Source: Undibacterium sp. 5I1
GTDB lineage: Bacteria; Pseudomonadota; Gammaproteobacteria; Burkholderiales; Burkholderiaceae_D
Direction: 5' to 3'
Assembly (NCBI RefSeq): GCF_034314085.1
Contig: NZ_JAVIWI010000001.1
Coordinates: 4,645,038-4,709,037, forward strand
Length of the DNA stretch: 64,000 nucleotides
Positions 1 to 10,959 of this stretch are shown here, piece after piece. Each line of letters begins with the position of its first letter. Position 1 is the first letter of the stretch. Made by a program: the position numbers and the translations under genes. A model generated the notes under the pieces. It did not search any database and was not told the origin of the DNA. It saw only the letters and a list, made by a program, of their open reading frames with translations.

Positions 1-1
1 G

Positions 2-1676
<1,675 letters not shown>

Positions 1677-1734
1677 TGGTCATCATTTGCGTCTGGTAGC
1701 AGGTACATCAATAGATTAAAAAAAGGACAAAACA

Positions 1735-2997
1735 ATGGGTGCAGATATCACTAGCGTAAGAATCAACGGCGACCGTCTATGGAAATCCTTAATGGAACTG
1801 GCGCAAATCGGCGCAACCCCTAAAGGTGGCGTCAAACGTCTGGCATTGACCGATCTTGATAAGCAAGGCCGCGATTTAGTGACAGGCTGGGCGAAGCAAG
1901 CTGGTATGTCGGTCACCATCGACAAAATCGGCAATGTCTTTATGCGCCGGGATGGCACTAATAATAGCTTGCCACCGATTGTATCCGGCAGTCATATCGA
2001 TACCCAGCCAACCGGCGGTAAGTTTGATGGCAATTATGGCGTGCTAGCAGCGCTAGAAGTTGTACGCACGCTCAACGACAATAATATCAAGACCGAGGCA
2101 CCGATTGAAGTTGCGTTCTGGACGAACGAAGAAGGTTCTCGCTTCGTTCCCGTGATGATGGGCTCAGGTGTTTTTTGTGGTGCATTTACTCTCGAGCATG
2201 CGTTTGCGGCAAAAGATGTAGATGGAAAAACGGTGAGGGATGAGCTGGAGCGCATCGGTTATCTCGGTACGCAAACTCCCGGTGATCATCCGATTGGCGC
2301 CTATTTCGAAACCCACATCGAACAAGGTCCTGTACTAGAGGATGCCGACAAAGTAATCGGCGTTGTACCAGCTGTCATGGGCTTATCCTGGTACGACTGC
2401 GTTGTCACAGGGATGGAAGCGCATGCGGGCCCAACCCCCATGCATCTGCGTAAGGATGCTCTGCAAATCGCAACAAAAATTATGCAAGAGGTAGTCAATA
2501 TTGGTAACCGCTATCCGCCATATGGACGCGGCACTGTCGGTATGGTGCAAGTATTCCCGAACAGTCGTAACGTCATTCCAGGCGAGGTCAAATTCAGTAT
2601 TGATTTACGCAATGTGAACGATGAATTGCTCAACACCATGCATCAGGAAATTCTGGCGTTTGTCGATAAAACGGCGAGTGACAGTGGTTTGAAAATCAGT
2701 ATCGAACGCGTCTCCTACTACCCGCCTTGTCCTTTCCATCCGGATTGCGTTGATGCGGTGCGCAGCGCAACCGCCAAGCTGGGTTATTCCACCATGGACG
2801 TGGTATCCGGTGCGGGACATGATGCAATTTACACGGCTCGCCTGGCACCGTCTGGGATGATTTTTGTACCCTGTAAGGATGGGATTAGTCATAACGAAAT
2901 TGAGGACGCTAAATCGGAGCATCTGGAGGCGGGTTGTAATGTGTTGTTGCTGGCGATGTTAGAGCGGGCAAAAATCGTAGCCGATGTGTCGACTTAA
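1735..2997 (+). CDS. Zn-dependent N-carbamoyl amino acid hydrolase (beta-ureidopropionase type, M20 family)
   Basis: 420-residue M20/M28-like amidase of the hydantoinase/carbamoylase family. Dinuclear metal ligands are visible: H87 and D98 (GSHIDTQ then KFDGNYG), E132/E133 (FWTNEEGSRF), H194 (ETHIEQGPVLE) and a C-terminal SHNE motif. The dimerisation domain in the middle (roughly residues 215-335) is intact. In this context it would cleave N-carbamoyl-beta-alanine to beta-alanine, CO2 and NH3, completing uracil degradation; an L-carbamoylase in hydantoin use is the alternative. AAGGA at 1723-1727 precedes ATG 1735. It is the last gene of the pathway block; the next 850 bp is repeat-rich non-coding DNA. 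Confidence 0.9.
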   Translation: MGADITSVRINGDRLWKSLMELAQIGATPKGGVKRLALTDLDKQGRDLVTGWAKQAGMSVTIDKIGNVFMRRDGTNNSLPPIVSGSHIDTQPTGGKFDGNYGVLAALEVVRTLNDNNIKTEAPIEVAFWTNEEGSRFVPVMMGSGVFCGAFTLEHAFAAKDVDGKTVRDELERIGYLGTQTPGDHPIGAYFETHIEQGPVLEDADKVIGVVPAVMGLSWYDCVVTGMEAHAGPTPMHLRKDALQIATKIMQEVVNIGNRYPPYGRGTVGMVQVFPNSRNVIPGEVKFSIDLRNVNDELLNTMHQEILAFVDKTASDSGLKISIERVSYYPPCPFHPDCVDAVRSATAKLGYSTMDVVSGAGHDAIYTARLAPSGMIFVPCKDGISHNEIEDAKSEHLEAGCNVLLLAMLERAKIVADVST

Positions 2998-3274
2998 AAG
3001 TTCGGTAGGGCTAGTACATTACTAGTACGAGTTTTTACTTTCTTTCCCGCATTCGGAAGAGGATTGGGTCGAGGGTATCCGCATATCGAAATATCTGAGC
3101 CTAATATTGCTTTGTTGTTGACTTTGATCTTAAACCTCTTTGGACGCTGCAATTTGTATATGACAGAAAAATGGATAAGAAAGCTTCTTTATTTGAGGTG
3201 TAGCAGGGATTTCGAGATGTATGCATCTCGCCTGCGTAACGGCATCCGCTTGTAAGCGGATGTTCCTTAGCCAG
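2998..3274. other. Intergenic spacer before repeat cluster
   Basis: No credible gene. A short perfect inverted repeat CTAGTA / TACTAG (3011-3025, 3-nt loop) lies 13 bp after the amidase stop and is followed by GTTTTT; it is a weak terminator candidate. Short open frames here lack ribosome sites and look non-coding. Confidence 0.4.
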
Positions 3275-3370
3275 TTTCGAAGTTTTCCCATTTTTTGTCA
3301 TGCACAAATTGTGCTGAAGCGTAGCGTAAGCACCCGAAGGGCAAGTCTGCGGTTGCTTTTTTTCCCTTAC
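3275..3370 (-). repeat. Inverted, diverged partial copy of the dispersed repeat
   Basis: Read on the minus strand, this stretch matches parts of the full repeat that follows: the CAAAGAAA start, GCAACCGC / CTTGCCCTTCGGG, and AAAATGGGAAAACTTCGAAACT correspond in order to the ends of the copies at 3371-3707 and 6742-7084. Together with the adjoining direct copy it makes a large imperfect palindrome. Boundaries are approximate. Confidence 0.6.
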
Positions 3371-3707
3371 ATTTTCTTTGGCGAAGCAAAGAAACCTAAG
3401 TGGCTGCCGGGTCACTCCCGGCTAGTATCCACGGAGTTTAGGCAAGTCAATTCGGATACTTTTTCATTATTAGCGTTTGTTATTTTGATGTTGCAGGCCG
3501 GTGGTAGATCGGCGACTCCCCTCTTTCTTTGCTTCGCCAAAGAAAGAGGTCAAAGAAAGGCGACCGCGAAGTCACCGCACGTTCGGGGATCCCGTTTGTG
3601 CAGGATGAAAAATGGGAAATGTCCGAAACTCGCCTGCGGCTCAAACAACAGATACTTCTTTTTCCATTTTTTATCCCGCACAAACGGCAGTGCCAAAGCG
3701 GAATTCT
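3371..3707 (+). repeat. Dispersed ~340 bp repeat, copy 1 (upstream of M16 peptidase)
   Basis: Starts with the palindrome TTTCTTTGGCGAAGCAAAGA, continues GTGGCTGCCGGGTCACTCCC and GTATCCACGGAG, then has the same palindrome in reverse orientation (TTTCTTTGCTTCGCCAAAGA near 3524), GGCGACCGCGAAGTCAC, a CACGTTCGGGG hairpin and ends near CAAAGCGGAATTC. A second copy in the same orientation lies at 6742-7084, so the peptidase gene is bracketed by direct repeats. Open frames inside (for example 3221-3709) are accidental: their sequence is the repeat itself and they have no ribosome site. The palindromic modules recall REP/BIME-like intergenic elements; the family is not named here because I could not search. 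Confidence 0.85.
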
Positions 3708-3846
3708 AAAGTCAAAACCAAAACTAAAACTTACCTTATCACGCGCTGTTCCTTTATATTTAAAGATGCCATCAAATGTAAATAAATCATGTTTACATCG
3801 CTATCATTGTATTATTGCAATCCCTATTTATTACGAGTAAACCACA

Positions 3847-6660
3847 ATGATCAAGTTGATGGGACGCACAGTCGCCAGTGTATTTTTTCTCACTCTCTCC
3901 TGGTCAGCACATGCCACGATTAATCTGACTGATCCAATTCCGGTAGGGCCACAAGTTAAAGTAGGCAAACTCCCTAATGGACTGACTTACTACATCCAAA
4001 AAAATGCTAAGCCTGAAAAACGAGTTGAATTACGTTTAGTCGTTAAAGCAGGTTCGATTCTGGAAGACGATGATCAACAAGGGCTCGCCCATTTTACCGA
4101 GCATATGGCATTTAACGGTTCACGCCATTTTAAAAAGCATGAATTGATTTCCTACTTGCAGTCTATTGGCGTGAAATTTGGCGCTGATCTGAATGCCTAT
4201 ACCAGCTTTGATGAAACCGTCTATATCCTGCAAATTCCAACCGATAAAAAAGAAAACTTAGAGACTGGATTCCAGGTCTTAGAGGATTGGGCGCAAGGCG
4301 TGCAGATGAATGACGCTGATATAGATAAAGAGCGCGATATTATCCTGGAAGAAGCGCGCTTAGGGAAAGGCGCTAACGACCGCATGAACAAGGTATTGTT
4401 GCCCGGGATTTTTAACGGATCAAAATATGCAGATCGCTTGCCCATCGGCAAAGAAGACATTATAAAAAACTTTAAGTACGATGCGGTCAAGCGATTTTAT
4501 GCTGATTGGTATCGTCCTGATTTGATGGCGGTAGTTGTGGTCGGTGATATAGAGCCAGAGCAGGCAGAGAAAATGGTGCTAGCACATTTCGCACAACTGA
4601 AAAATCCTGCCAAAGAACGCCCGCGCGATTACGCCAAGATTCCGGATCGGGCAGAATCCAAAGCCTTGGTCATTACTGATAAAGAGGCGACTAGCAATAT
4701 CGTGCTAATACGTTATCCAGTTCGCGTTGCTAGGCCTAACGTGATAATTTCTGATTATCGCCAGAGCATGATCAAAAGATTAGCAGCATCAATGCTCGGT
4801 CAACGTATGCAAGAATTGACTCAGCAAGCAACGCCGCCATTTTTAGGCGCGTCCAGCTCGATGGGGCAATTAGTCCATGGTTACGAATCATTCTCTTCTG
4901 TTGCCGCTCTTGGAAGTGGCGGAGTTGAGCCAGCGATCAATGCAGTAGTACAAGAAAATGAACGCGCTCGTCAATTTGGTTTCAGCGCTGATGAGTTAGA
5001 TCGTGCCAAAAAAACGCAACTTCGTAATTTAGAAAATAGCTATAACGAGCGCGATAAATCTAATTCCGGCATGTATGCAGCAGAGTACATCCGTAATTTT
5101 TTAGATCAAGAAACTATCCCGGGAATCGTTAACGAATATGCCTACAATACAGAATTGATGCCAGGGATTACCCTGTCTGAGGTAAATATGTACGTCAGCA
5201 AATCCATACCAGCAGCAACCCAAAAACTGGTGGCCTATATGGGTTCCAGCAAAACAGATGTGCCGGCACCTTTAGAGTCGGCATTGCTGCAAATGGTGAT
5301 CACAGCTGAGAAAATGCCTGTCGTTGCTAACGAGCAGAAAAAAGTCGCTTCAAATTTAATGGAGCGCCCACAAAAATCTGGCAGCATCATTTCTGAAAAA
5401 TATAATAAGGAACTGGATTTAACCGAATTGACGCTGTCAAACGGTGTCAAAGTCGTTCTCAAATCGACTGATTTTAAAAATGATCAGGTATTGATCAGTA
5501 CCACACGTTTTGGTGGGCAATCCCTATATGAGAATAAAGATAATTTCAATGCCCGCTATGCCAGTAGCATAGTCTCAAGCATGGGTCTAAAGACTTTTTC
5601 ATCTACCGATATTCCAAAAATTTTAGCTGGAAAATCGGCTAACTTACAAACCAGTAGTGGTTTTTATACTGAGGGTTTTAGCGGTTCTGCAGGCAGCGCG
5701 GATGTTGAAACTTTATTTCAACTGCTATCTTTGCGAATGACTAGCCCACGCAAAGACGAAGAGCTATTTAAGTCGTATATTAAAAAAGGACAGGATGCGA
5801 CAAAAAATACGATGGCAAGTCCTGAATCTATATTCAACGATGCGCTGATCACGACGCTGTATAACAATCACCCGCGCTCAGTTCGCTCCGCAAAGCCAGA
5901 AGATTTTAGTCAGATTGATCTGGATCGTAGCATGGCGATTTTTAACGACCGTTTTAGTAGCGCTAAAGGGCTGACTTTTATCATTGTAGGTAGTTTTGAG
6001 ATCGATAAAATAAAACCGCTGATTACGGCTTATCTAGCAAATTTACCCACGTCCGAGATTGTCACTACTTACAAAGATTTAGGGATGCATATTGTTACTG
6101 GCGTAGTAAAAAAAGAAGTGCGAGTTGGTACAGAGCAGAACAGCAGAGTCGTCCTTAATTTCTCTGGCGCTGCTACTTATTCTAAAGAAGAAAATATGCG
6201 TTTTCACGCCATGCTCGATGTACTGAATCTTCGTATTACGGATATTTTGCGTGAGAAATTGACCTTGATCTACGGTGGAGGCATGGGTGGCTCTATCAAT
6301 CGTATCCCTGATCAAAATTATCGTATCGGCGTCACTCTGCCATGCGGCCCAGAAAATGTGGATAAAGTGATCGCTGCTATGTTTGCGGAAATACAGCAAA
6401 TAAAAACGGACGGACCATTATTGGCGGATCTGAATAAAGTAAAACAGAACTGGCTTAAAGAACGACAAATACAGATGCGTACGAATACTTATTGGCTTGG
6501 TAATCTACAAGACTCTATCTTGTATGGCACTGATATGGCAGAGATGTTAGGTTATGAGGCGCGCGTCAATGCAGTGACATTGGATGATATAAAACAAGCT
6601 GCTAACCGGTATTTTAATTTGAATAATTATGTACAGTTTGTGATGTATCCAGAGAAGTAA
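3847..6660 (+). CDS. Exported M16-family zinc metallopeptidase (PqqL-like)
   Basis: 937 residues with a Sec signal peptide (cleavage after SWSAHA, about residue 23). The inverted zinc motif HxxEH is at residues 82-86 (HFTEHMAFNG), and the downstream glutamate lies in the ERDIILEEARL segment (about 165-170). A second M16-like half follows (about residue 520 on, LTLSNGVKVVLKSTDF) without a zinc motif, the usual two-half clamshell architecture. Expected in the periplasm, degrading peptides. The gene sits alone between two direct copies of a ~340 bp repeat, with no obvious co-transcribed neighbour. Substrate is unknown; PqqL-like is a family-level label only. Confidence 0.9.
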   Translation: MIKLMGRTVASVFFLTLSWSAHATINLTDPIPVGPQVKVGKLPNGLTYYIQKNAKPEKRVELRLVVKAGSILEDDDQQGLAHFTEHMAFNGSRHFKKHELISYLQSIGVKFGADLNAYTSFDETVYILQIPTDKKENLETGFQVLEDWAQGVQMNDADIDKERDIILEEARLGKGANDRMNKVLLPGIFNGSKYADRLPIGKEDIIKNFKYDAVKRFYADWYRPDLMAVVVVGDIEPEQAEKMVLAHFAQLKNPAKERPRDYAKIPDRAESKALVITDKEATSNIVLIRYPVRVARPNVIISDYRQSMIKRLAASMLGQRMQELTQQATPPFLGASSSMGQLVHGYESFSSVAALGSGGVEPAINAVVQENERARQFGFSADELDRAKKTQLRNLENSYNERDKSNSGMYAAEYIRNFLDQETIPGIVNEYAYNTELMPGITLSEVNMYVSKSIPAATQKLVAYMGSSKTDVPAPLESALLQMVITAEKMPVVANEQKKVASNLMERPQKSGSIISEKYNKELDLTELTLSNGVKVVLKSTDFKNDQVLISTTRFGGQSLYENKDNFNARYASSIVSSMGLKTFSSTDIPKILAGKSANLQTSSGFYTEGFSGSAGSADVETLFQLLSLRMTSPRKDEELFKSYIKKGQDATKNTMASPESIFNDALITTLYNNHPRSVRSAKPEDFSQIDLDRSMAIFNDRFSSAKGLTFIIVGSFEIDKIKPLITAYLANLPTSEIVTTYKDLGMHIVTGVVKKEVRVGTEQNSRVVLNFSGAATYSKEENMRFHAMLDVLNLRITDILREKLTLIYGGGMGGSINRIPDQNYRIGVTLPCGPENVDKVIAAMFAEIQQIKTDGPLLADLNKVKQNWLKERQIQMRTNTYWLGNLQDSILYGTDMAEMLGYEARVNAVTLDDIKQAANRYFNLNNYVQFVMYPEK

Positions 6661-6741
6661 TTTGTCTGCTATGTCACGCATAGAGATTGCTAGTCTTTGT
6701 CCTTTGCCGAACTCTAGTGAAAGATTGATTGCTGTTACTTT

Positions 6742-7084
6742 TGTCTTTGGCGAAGCAAAGAAAAGTAAGTGGCTGCCGGGTCACTCCCGGCTGGTATCCA
6801 CGGAGCTTATACAAGTCAATTCGTCTATTATCAGGTCGTAATTTTTGTGACTGACATTTGGTATTTTGAGATTGCCGACCGGTGGTAGACCGGCGGCTAC
6901 CCTCTTTCTTTGCTTCGCCAAAGAAAGAAGGCAAAGAAAGGCGACCGCGAAGTCACTGCCCCTTCGGGGTTCCCGTTTTTATCCGTCAAAAATGGGAAAA
7001 GTTCGAAACTCGCTTTGCTCAGACAACGAACCTTTCTTATCCATTTTTAACGGATAAAAACGGCAGTGCCACAGCGGAATTCCA
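6742..7084 (+). repeat. Dispersed ~340 bp repeat, copy 2 (downstream of M16 peptidase)
   Basis: Same order of blocks as copy 1 (3371-3707): CTTTGGCGAAGCAAAGAAA, GTGGCTGCCGGGTCACTCCC, GTATCCACGGAGC, CCGGTGGTAGA, TTTCTTTGCTTCGCCAAAGA, GGCGACCGCGAAGTCACTGC, CCTTCGGGG, AAAATGGGAAAAGTTCGAAA and GGCAGTGCCACAGCGGAATT. Inner stretches between the palindromes differ, so the two copies are old or are held by selection on the palindromic parts. No inverted partner is visible next to this copy. Open frames at 6866 and 6882 are products of the repeat, not genes. Confidence 0.85.
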
Positions 7085-7246
7085 ACTTCAAAAGCTAGTT
7101 CAAAACCAACGTCAAAAACTACGCCTCGGCCAATTTATCTTGCTTCTCAAATTCCTGATTTGAATCCATAGTTTCCTCACAATGATCAAGCGCATCGGGC
7201 ATAATAATCTCTATCTAACTCTCCACTCCAAACCGCAAGGACGCTC

Positions 7247-8518
7247 ATGGATCTGATTATTCGTAACGCCAATTTACCTGATGGTCGTACCAATATCGAT
7301 ATAGCGATTGAGTCCGGTCGTATCGTCGCGATAGATCACAAGTTGCCAGCACGAGCGGTGCAAGAAATAGATGCCGGTGGCAATCTGGTATCGCCACCGT
7401 TTGTCGATGCGCACTTCCATATGGACGCAACGCTTAGCTATGGTCTGCCGCGAGTCAATCAGTCAGGTACTTTGCTAGAAGGGATTGCATTATGGGGCGA
7501 GCTGAAGCCGATGCTGACGCAAGATGCGTTAGTGCAAAGAGCGATGCAGTATTGTGATTGGGCGGTCGGGCGTGGCTTGCTGGCGATACGGTCGCATGTT
7601 GATATTTGCGATGACCGTTTGCTGGCAGTTGAGGCTTTACTGGAGGTCAAAAAGCGGGTCGCAGCTTATATCGATTTGCAATTGGTCGCTTTCCCGCAAG
7701 ATGGCATATTGCGCAGCGCGACGGCGCTGACTAATTTAAAGCGGGCGATGGCGATGGGCGTTGATGTGGTCGGTGGTATTCCACATTTTGAACGCACCAT
7801 GGCCGATGGTACGGAGTCCGTCAAAATCCTGTGCGAATACGCTGCTGACAACGGATATCGTGTGGACATGCATTGTGATGAATCCGACGATCCTTTGTCG
7901 CGCCATATCGAAACATTGGCCTATCACAGTCATCGGCTGGGTATGCAAGGCAGAGTGACTGGCTCCCACTTAACCTCGATGCATTCCATGGATAACTACT
8001 ATGTCAGCAAGTTGCTGCCGTTGATACGCGAGGCCGGTGTCGCAGCGATTGCTAATCCGCTCATTAATATCACCCTGCAAGGTCGTCACGACGCGTATCC
8101 AAAAAGACGTGGCATGACGCGGGTGCCAGAAATGTTGGCTGCCGGGATTGATGTCGCATTTGGTCAGGATTGCGCGATGGACCCGTGGTATAGCCTGGGT
8201 TCTGGCGACATGTTAGAAGTCGCACACATGGGATTGCATGTAGCGCAGATGACCGGGCAAGAGGCAATGCGCGCGTGCTACCGCGCCGTCACAGAGACGC
8301 CAGCCACCATCTTGGGTTTAGAAGGCTACGGTATCCAAGTCGGATGTCATGCTGATCTCGTGATACTTGACGCCGCCAATACGATAGAAGCAATACGCCT
8401 GCGTGCCGCCAGATTAACCGTCATACGACGCGGCAAAGTCATCAGCCAGATGCCTGCTGCCAAAGCCAGTTTGCAACTTGACGGCCGGCCATCACAGATT
8501 AATTTCAGGTTGTCTTAA
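7247..8518 (+). CDS. Cytosine deaminase-like amidohydrolase (CodA family, altered active-site residue)
   Basis: 423-residue amidohydrolase very close in layout to E. coli CodA. Metal HxH at residues 56/58 (DAHFHMD), LQLVAFPQDGIL (substrate-binding Gln), HCDESDD (catalytic Glu), GSHLTSMHS, and the FGQDCAMDPWY block at 305-315. AAGGA precedes ATG 7247. Cytosine to uracil plus NH3 would feed the pyrimidine pathway encoded at the left edge. Odd point: CodA has FGHDDVFDPWY here; the first Asp (D308, CodA D313) is kept, but the next Asp (CodA D314) is Cys309 and His312 is Gln. CodA position 314 is known to influence substrate choice, so isocytosine, a methylated base or another ring amide is possible. 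The family is certain, the substrate is not. Confidence 0.82.
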   Translation: MDLIIRNANLPDGRTNIDIAIESGRIVAIDHKLPARAVQEIDAGGNLVSPPFVDAHFHMDATLSYGLPRVNQSGTLLEGIALWGELKPMLTQDALVQRAMQYCDWAVGRGLLAIRSHVDICDDRLLAVEALLEVKKRVAAYIDLQLVAFPQDGILRSATALTNLKRAMAMGVDVVGGIPHFERTMADGTESVKILCEYAADNGYRVDMHCDESDDPLSRHIETLAYHSHRLGMQGRVTGSHLTSMHSMDNYYVSKLLPLIREAGVAAIANPLINITLQGRHDAYPKRRGMTRVPEMLAAGIDVAFGQDCAMDPWYSLGSGDMLEVAHMGLHVAQMTGQEAMRACYRAVTETPATILGLEGYGIQVGCHADLVILDAANTIEAIRLRAARLTVIRRGKVISQMPAAKASLQLDGRPSQINFRLS

Positions 8519-8539
8519 GACACCTGTTATTTTTTTCTA

Positions 8540-8627
8540 AATATATACTCCCTGTATGTATATATTAAGTGTCCATGTATTATTTGGTTAATAGGACATT
8601 TTTTAAATAAATTATGAGGAGTATATT
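8540..8627 (+). repeat. 85-bp 3'-end element, copy A
   Basis: Begins 22 bp after the stop of the cytosine-deaminase-like gene, in the same orientation. Blocks: AATATATACTCC, then TGTATATATT (arm of hairpin 1), GTCC, 11 nt, GGTTAA, an AT-rich stretch and the tail GAGGAGTATATT. Five further copies occur in the window with the same block order and length. Confidence 0.8.
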
Positions 8628-8845
8628 AATTCTGTATATCTATGTGTGTGCCTGTCTCTGTCTCTGTATCTTTGTGTGAAGCCCTGTTTTAGCACACGAA
8701 AATCTTCCCGGTTAATGACAGCGTGACAGCGTGCAGATTTCAGCTTTGAACTTCACGGCCTTGCGCAAGTCATACTCATTGCATCACATTTGCCCTTGGC
8801 ATACAGTGACTACCGTATTTCCTATTGATCAAAAAGAGGACTCCT
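8628..8845. other. Intergenic spacer with low-complexity tract
   Basis: The first ~60 bases after the repeat element are a TG/TCTCTG-rich low-complexity tract (8640-8690). No RNA or gene recognised. AGAGGA at 8835-8840 is the ribosome site of the next gene. Confidence 0.4.
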
Positions 8846-10294
8846 ATGCGACCACCACTCTCCGCGACACTGCTTCTGTTGACGCTAATTGGCAGCACCA
8901 ACCTTAGCGCCAACGCACAGACAGAAGAACAGCGCAGCACGCTTAACGATCAGCAAGAAGTTGCCGTCACGATTTATAACAATAATCTGGCCTTAATTAA
9001 AGATCAGCGCAAAATTCAACTCAAGAGTGGTGTCTCTTCGCTCGCCTTCCGTGATGTCAGTGCCAATATGCGGCCAGAAACCGCTTTGCTGCGCAGCATT
9101 ACCTCGCCAGGCAGCTTGTCGGTGCAAGAGCAGAATTTTGATTTTGATTTGCTGACGCCGCAAAAATTATTAGAGAAATATGTCGGACGTAATGTCACTG
9201 TGATCCGCACCAATACCGCGACCGGTGCCGAAACGACAGAGTCCGCTTTGGTTCTCTCCGCGAAAAATGGCGTCGTACTCAAAATTGGTGACCGGATAGA
9301 AACCGGTGTGCCGGGCCGTATTGTGTATAACGATGTGCCGTCTAATCTGCGCGACCGGCCAACTCTGGTCATGGCATTGGATAACAAAGGTGCGCAGCAA
9401 CAAGCAGTAGAGTTAAGTTATCTTACGAGTGGACTGGCATGGAAAGCAGACTATGTGGTTGAACTCAATCCGGCGGAAGATAAGCTGGACATTTCTGGCT
9501 GGGTCACACTGACCAATACCAGCGGTGCCTCCTATCGCAACGCTAAATTGCAACTGGTCGCTGGCGATGTGCATCAGGTTCCAGATCAATCTCCTAGAGT
9601 ACAAATTACTGGCAATGCAGTTGCTGCCGCGCCGTTGATGAGGAAGGCGATGGTAGAGGAATCTCTGTTTGAATATCATCTCTACACCTTAGACCACCCG
9701 ACGACCATTGCCGAAAATCAAACCAAGCAAGTCGCTCTGTTATCCGGCAGTGCCGTGCCAGCGCGCAAAGAGTTGTTGCTGAGCGGCAGCGATTATTATT
9801 ACCAAAGCAGTTACGGTGATATTGGTCAAAAAATCAAAGTCGCCGCTTTTGTCGAGTTTGATAATAAAGAGAGTTCGCATCTCGGCATGCCAATTCCTAA
9901 AGGCACGATTCGCGTCTACAAAAAAGACAGCTCAGGTAATACCCAGTTCATCGGCGAAGACAATATTGATCACACGCCGAAAAACGAAAAAGTCCGCATT
10001 AAATTGGGTGATTCCTTCGACGTCACTGCGGATAAAAAGCAGACTGACTTCAAGAAAATTTCTGGAACTGGTAAATACAATTCCAACTTCGAGAGTGCGT
10101 TTGAAATTGTATTGAAAAATGCCAAAAAAGAAGCAGTCGTTGTTACCGTTCAAGAGCCGATGCCGGGCGATTGGAAAATCATGAGCGAGAGTCATCCTCA
10201 CTCCAAAGATGCTAGCAATACCGCAGTCTGGAAAATCAGTGTGCCGGCAGAAGGTAGCACCAAGTTGGTCTATCGTGCCCAGGTTCGCTATTAA
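8846..10294 (+). CDS. Exported DUF4139-domain protein
   Basis: 482 residues with an N-terminal Sec signal (hydrophobic LLLLTLIGSTNLSANA, cleavage near residue 25). The mature protein carries VTIYNNNLALIKDQR at the start and a long beta-rich C-terminal region ending in LVYRAQVRY, typical of proteins annotated with DUF4139 (mucoidy-inhibitor-like superfamily). Predicted periplasmic or secreted; biochemical role not established. I use ATG 8846, 5 bp behind AGAGGA at 8835-8840, rather than the in-frame TTG at 8825, which lies before that site. Monocistronic by appearance; a copy of the 85-bp element follows its stop. Confidence 0.8.
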   Translation: MRPPLSATLLLLTLIGSTNLSANAQTEEQRSTLNDQQEVAVTIYNNNLALIKDQRKIQLKSGVSSLAFRDVSANMRPETALLRSITSPGSLSVQEQNFDFDLLTPQKLLEKYVGRNVTVIRTNTATGAETTESALVLSAKNGVVLKIGDRIETGVPGRIVYNDVPSNLRDRPTLVMALDNKGAQQQAVELSYLTSGLAWKADYVVELNPAEDKLDISGWVTLTNTSGASYRNAKLQLVAGDVHQVPDQSPRVQITGNAVAAAPLMRKAMVEESLFEYHLYTLDHPTTIAENQTKQVALLSGSAVPARKELLLSGSDYYYQSSYGDIGQKIKVAAFVEFDNKESSHLGMPIPKGTIRVYKKDSSGNTQFIGEDNIDHTPKNEKVRIKLGDSFDVTADKKQTDFKKISGTGKYNSNFESAFEIVLKNAKKEAVVVTVQEPMPGDWKIMSESHPHSKDASNTAVWKISVPAEGSTKLVYRAQVRY

Positions 10295-10403
10295 GCCGTC
10301 ACATCCGTGTTCGTCGTGCATTGGTTGCGTTGAAAGGCAAGATTGACGCTGTAGCCCGATGATGATTTCGGGCTGCAGCGACGAAGACCGTTCCGATCAA
10401 AAA

Positions 10404-10488
10404 AATATACTCTACGTGAGTATATTTTTTTGCCCAGAGAATAATTGGACGATCGCCCCTATTTTACTTAATTAAGGGGGGAGTATCG
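10404..10488 (+). repeat. 85-bp 3'-end element, copy B
   Basis: Lies 109 bp after the DUF4139 stop, same orientation. AATATACTC, loop TACGT, GAGTATATTTTTTT (perfect 9-bp stem with T tract, terminator-like), GCCC, 11 nt, GGACGAT, AT-rich part, tail GGGGGGAGTAT. Confidence 0.85.
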
Positions 10489-10959
10489 ACATTTAGGGCG
10501 ATTTGATTGCTCGTTCCTGTTCGCGTACTCATCCCACATCTCTCTTCCCGTCGTGGAAGATTTTCTACATTCCTAGAACCTATACAAAATTGTCATGGTA
10601 ACGTGTAACAACGACGACATTACTTCAGTACGGCAATGTGCTGCAACGCAGTTGGCGCGATTGTCGTAAATCCGAATTCATTTAGCTCGCATCAATACGA
10701 ATGAATTCGATACGTTCGCGTGCGACTTTGACGGCAGCATTTTTTTTGCTCCGTTATTCATCAATTGAGTGGTTGACAAAAGCCAGCTACAGATCAACAC
10801 TGAATTGTCCAACCCTCTTCCAACATGTTTATTTCCAAGACCGAAAGGTGATGCTGTCATCTGAATTTTTTTGATTGCATTCTACCAACTGCGTTCATTC
10901 TGATCTGGCAACAACCAATAGATTTAAGCCAGTTTTTCATGGATTGCGATTGATTTTTC
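10489..10959. other. Intergenic region upstream of response regulator
   Basis: About 470 bp without a convincing gene; a 60-codon minus-strand frame at 10678-10860 lacks a ribosome site and resembles no family. The promoter of the next gene should lie here, but I could not pick -35/-10 boxes with confidence. Confidence 0.35.

Noticed and set aside
3221..3840. Plus-strand open frames of 103-162 codons upstream of the M16 gene
   Set aside because: Their sequence is the dispersed repeat; the same peptide words (LCFAKER) recur at the second copy in different frames, and no ribosome sites are present.
6866..7163. Open frames inside repeat copy 2
   Set aside because: Same reason: they are readings of the repeat.
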